This document shows, in pieces, positions 5,757 to 7,377 of a stretch of DNA of 7,377 bases (positions are counted from its first letter, which is position 1; each line of letters begins with the position of its first letter). The notes beneath the pieces are model-generated. The model was given only the letters and a program-made list of their open reading frames with translations. It made no database searches and was not told the DNA's origin. The DNA is taken from the NCBI GenBank assembly GCA_034440595.1, contig JAWXCH010000148.1, positions 1 through 7,377 on the forward strand, given 5' to 3'. The stretch comes from JAWXCH01 sp034440595. GTDB taxonomy: Bacteria > Planctomycetota > Planctomycetia > Pirellulales > JALHPA01. The translations under genes and the position numbers were made by a program.

Positions 5757-7052
5757 CTACCACGTGACATCCAGCGGATCGTGATCGCGGTTCCATTCCA
5801 GGACCACACGGCGCGAGTCGGATACGGATGTGACGCTATTGGCGGATCGCGACCGCTCGGCAGGAGGACTGCCCGAAGCACCCTCTGCGCGGCTACCCGC
5901 GGTTAATGGCCGCTGGGCTGAACTGCTCGACGGCTCGATTCCACGATCATAGACTGACGTGCGGCGTGTCGTGCTTGTGCCATTGGCGGCGGAGCGATCG
6001 TTCATCGCCAGCCGATTGTCGGAGTCGCCGCGAGAATTTGTCGACGCCAGCTCAAGATCGCGACTGGCACCCCAATCTCGCTGGCGATCAAACGCCGAGG
6101 CTTTTGACGTATCCGATGATCGACCAGAGGCCGCAGCAAAACTGTCTGCATCCGCAGCCTCAATGCGCTGCCGACCGGCCGGATTGCGGGCCAACGGAGT
6201 CGATGTAACGTCGACGGACGAGTCCTCACCGTTCTGTGCGCGATAGATCAGGTCCGATTTTGGACGTACTTCACGACGTGTGTCCGATGCGAGTAGGACA
6301 TCGCCGCCAGGAGCAGTCTGCAACGGGCTGCCTTGCTTGACCCAGTTTAGCCACGTGGTTTGCAAATCGGCCAAATTGGCGTGGCCATAGTACTTTTTGG
6401 TGACGGCAGCCCATTGTTCACGTTCCAGCCCCGCGCCGATGTACTCGACGAATTTGCGTTTGCCACCCTGATCGATCAAGTACCGTGCCAGCGAAAACCC
6501 TTGGGCGTACAGCGGCAGAACATCGGCCGGGTACTCCCGCATGGCAAACATCTGGCCAAACGCGATGCCGCGGTTGGTCTGCAAGAAATTGATCAGTAGG
6601 TTGTGCTGTTTGGATTTTTCGCTAACGTGTTCGACGGTGGTGCAGGCCCCTTCGTCGGCCCAGCGTGGTAACGGCTGGCGAAAGTGCGTGGCAAAGATCG
6701 TGTGCGTCACTTCATGCGGCAGGACCGAATCTAGCACGCGCGCTTCCGAACCAAAAATCTTCATCTTCCAGCCGTACACTTCACCGCGATCGAAGAGAAA
6801 GCTGGTCTCGCCACCGGCACCCAGGTGCGGGGCGACGCTCGCACTGATCGGGCAGGGCTGCGACCAATCGCGAAGTGGTTTACCTAGCCATTCGATGGCC
6901 AGTTGCTTACGGTATCGTTCGGCGGCGATACCAATTCGCTCGGCCAATTCGGGGGTCGGAGCTTCGACCACGAAGTTCGGCGTCTTAAAGCCGGCTCCCA
7001 GCGAGGTCAGAACTGTCGCAAGAATGACAAATCGACAGATGCGAGCTTCCAT
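5757..7052 (-). CDS. Secreted gluzincin-like metalloprotease (peptidase MA-like) with Ser/Arg-rich tail
   Basis: Starting at the ATG at 7052, the protein has 431 residues. This start is chosen because GGAG lies 7 bases upstream and the product then opens with a signal peptide (MEAR, hydrophobic 7-20, likely cleavage near residue 21); a start 28 codons earlier would bury that peptide. Residues 110-135 read LPHEVTH followed by LPRWADEG. This gives HEVTH (H113, E114, H117) with a downstream Glu (E134), the zinc-binding and catalytic layout of gluzincins and very like the peptidase MA group (HE.TH...PRW..EG). Residues 150-240 form a helical region with YAQGFSLARYLID, typical of that group. Residues about 270-415 are low-complexity, rich in Ser, Arg, Ala and Asp, probably disordered, and the protein ends in a short hydrophobic-aromatic segment. 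Substrate unknown. It is probably exported and transcribed convergently to the lipid genes. Confidence 0.85.
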   Translation of the reverse strand: MEARICRFVILATVLTSLGAGFKTPNFVVEAPTPELAERIGIAAERYRKQLAIEWLGKPLRDWSQPCPISASVAPHLGAGGETSFLFDRGEVYGWKMKIFGSEARVLDSVLPHEVTHTIFATHFRQPLPRWADEGACTTVEHVSEKSKQHNLLINFLQTNRGIAFGQMFAMREYPADVLPLYAQGFSLARYLIDQGGKRKFVEYIGAGLEREQWAAVTKKYYGHANLADLQTTWLNWVKQGSPLQTAPGGDVLLASDTRREVRPKSDLIYRAQNGEDSSVDVTSTPLARNPAGRQRIEAADADSFAAASGRSSDTSKASAFDRQRDWGASRDLELASTNSRGDSDNRLAMNDRSAANGTSTTRRTSVYDRGIEPSSSSAQRPLTAGSRAEGASGSPPAERSRSANSVTSVSDSRRVVLEWNRDHDPLDVTW

Positions 7053-7059
7053 GCTCTTT

Positions 7060-7063
7060 CTCC
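7060..7063 (-). promoter_or_regulatory. Shine-Dalgarno GGAG of the metalloprotease gene
   Basis: On the minus strand GGAGAAAG precedes the ATG at 7052 with a 7-base gap after GGAG. It decides the start against the in-frame ATG at 7136, and it is the only good ribosome binding site in the window. Confidence 0.7.
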
Positions 7064-7263
7064 ACGTTGAAGTTGGGACAACGGATCCGATCGCGATTCC
7101 GTGCGATCGATGCTGAGGGCGGGGGATGCAAATCACGGGCCAGCGGTGTCTTCCAGGTCAGTCGGCATGGCCCCTTTTGATCACAAATCCTCGGAAAAAC
7201 TGCCGCGAATTTTTTTCTTGCTCGTCGGTCAAAAAGACTGACTAGCCACCGAATGACTTGTAA

Positions 7264-7275
7264 ACTTTGCAAAGT
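7264..7275. promoter_or_regulatory. Perfect 12-bp palindrome, possible operator
   Basis: ACTTTGCAAAGT is perfectly self-complementary, and TA/TA two bases further out extends the symmetry across one mismatch to 18 bp. It overlaps the weak -10 candidate of the minus-strand gene, a position suited to a dimeric repressor. The binding protein is unknown. Confidence 0.35.
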
Positions 7276-7300
7276 CTATCCGGGATCGGTGTTTTTACAA
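7273..7300 (-). promoter_or_regulatory. Weak sigma-70-like promoter candidate for the metalloprotease gene
   Basis: On the minus strand TTGTAA (7300-7295) and TAGACT (7278-7273) are separated by 16 bases. Each matches four of six consensus bases. It would leave a leader of about 210 bases. Planctomycete promoters are poorly defined, so this is only a candidate. Confidence 0.2.
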
Positions 7301-7377
7301 AGACCGAATTTTCTAATTTGCGAAAGACTGTGTATTTGCGGGCGTGATACTAGCACTGAGTGGTTTTGTCGCGTGGA

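Larger units (their letters stand above)
7053..7377. other. Upstream region of the metalloprotease gene, no gene supported
   Basis: These 325 bp, relatively AT-rich beyond about 7170, contain the ribosome binding site, a palindrome at 7264-7275, a 7-bp hairpin with one wobble pair (7224-7230/7236-7242) and three related TTTGCAAAG-like words starting at 7266, 7294 and 7317. No reading frame here has a start signal or recognisable product. Confidence 0.55.

Noticed and set aside
5906..6246. Two overlapping plus-strand frames opposite the Ser/Arg-rich tail
   Set aside because: Low-complexity GC-rich coding sequence commonly opens other frames; there is no start signal, and the minus-strand frame is continuous with a recognisable domain.
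6541..7116. 191-codon plus-strand frame opposite the metalloprotease
   Set aside because: It lies antisense to the conserved HEVTH domain, has no recognisable protein features and no ribosome binding site.
7053..7136. N-terminal extension of the metalloprotease to the ATG at 7136
   Set aside because: It would place 28 non-hydrophobic residues before the signal peptide and ignores the well-spaced GGAG in front of the ATG at 7052.
7224..7242. Hairpin GTCGGTC/GACTGAC as an intrinsic terminator
   Set aside because: It has a wobble pair, and neither strand shows a T-run after the stem; the adjacent homopolymer is on the wrong side for termination on the plus strand and reads as A on the minus strand.

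Overview
The window looks like a chromosomal segment of a planctomycete, most likely in or near the Pirellulales. This is inference from protein style, with no marker gene present. The clues are large secreted proteins ending in a pseudopilin-like (GspG-like) module, a secreted HExxH protein with a long Ser/Arg-rich tail, mostly absent Shine-Dalgarno sequences, and long gene-poor spacers carrying palindromic repeats. I see no phage, IS, CRISPR, tRNA or rRNA.

Layout: (1) 2-1375 (+) is the 3' part of a gene cut by the window edge, and 1426-3303 (+) is a complete paralogue only 50 bp downstream. Together they form a tandem duplication of a planctomycete-type exported protein whose C-terminus resembles the major pseudopilin GspG. 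(2) 3304-3764 is a 461-bp spacer with a palindromic repeat just after the stop codon and a separate GC-rich hairpin. (3) 3765-4460 (+) is a PlsC-type acyltransferase and 4619-5581 (+) a CdsA-type, YnbB-like phosphatidate cytidylyltransferase. These are consecutive steps of phospholipid synthesis (lysophosphatidate to phosphatidate to CDP-diacylglycerol). A terminator-like hairpin lies in the 158 bp between them. (4) 5582-5756 is a convergent junction filled by nested inverted repeats of the same family as the one at 3327. (5) 5757-7052 (-) is a secreted gluzincin-like metalloprotease with a low-complexity tail. (6) 7053-7377 is its upstream region, with a perfect 12-bp palindrome over a weak promoter candidate.

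The two lipid genes form one functional pair. The paralogue pair and the metalloprotease are probably exported proteins of unknown role, and nothing ties them to the lipid genes except position. The most notable non-coding signal is a REP-like palindromic family with three hairpin units and two copies of an associated 27-bp module. Each hairpin unit sits 6-24 bp past a stop codon, and one pair shows a compensatory base change that preserves the stem. I found no convincing new defence or mobile system.
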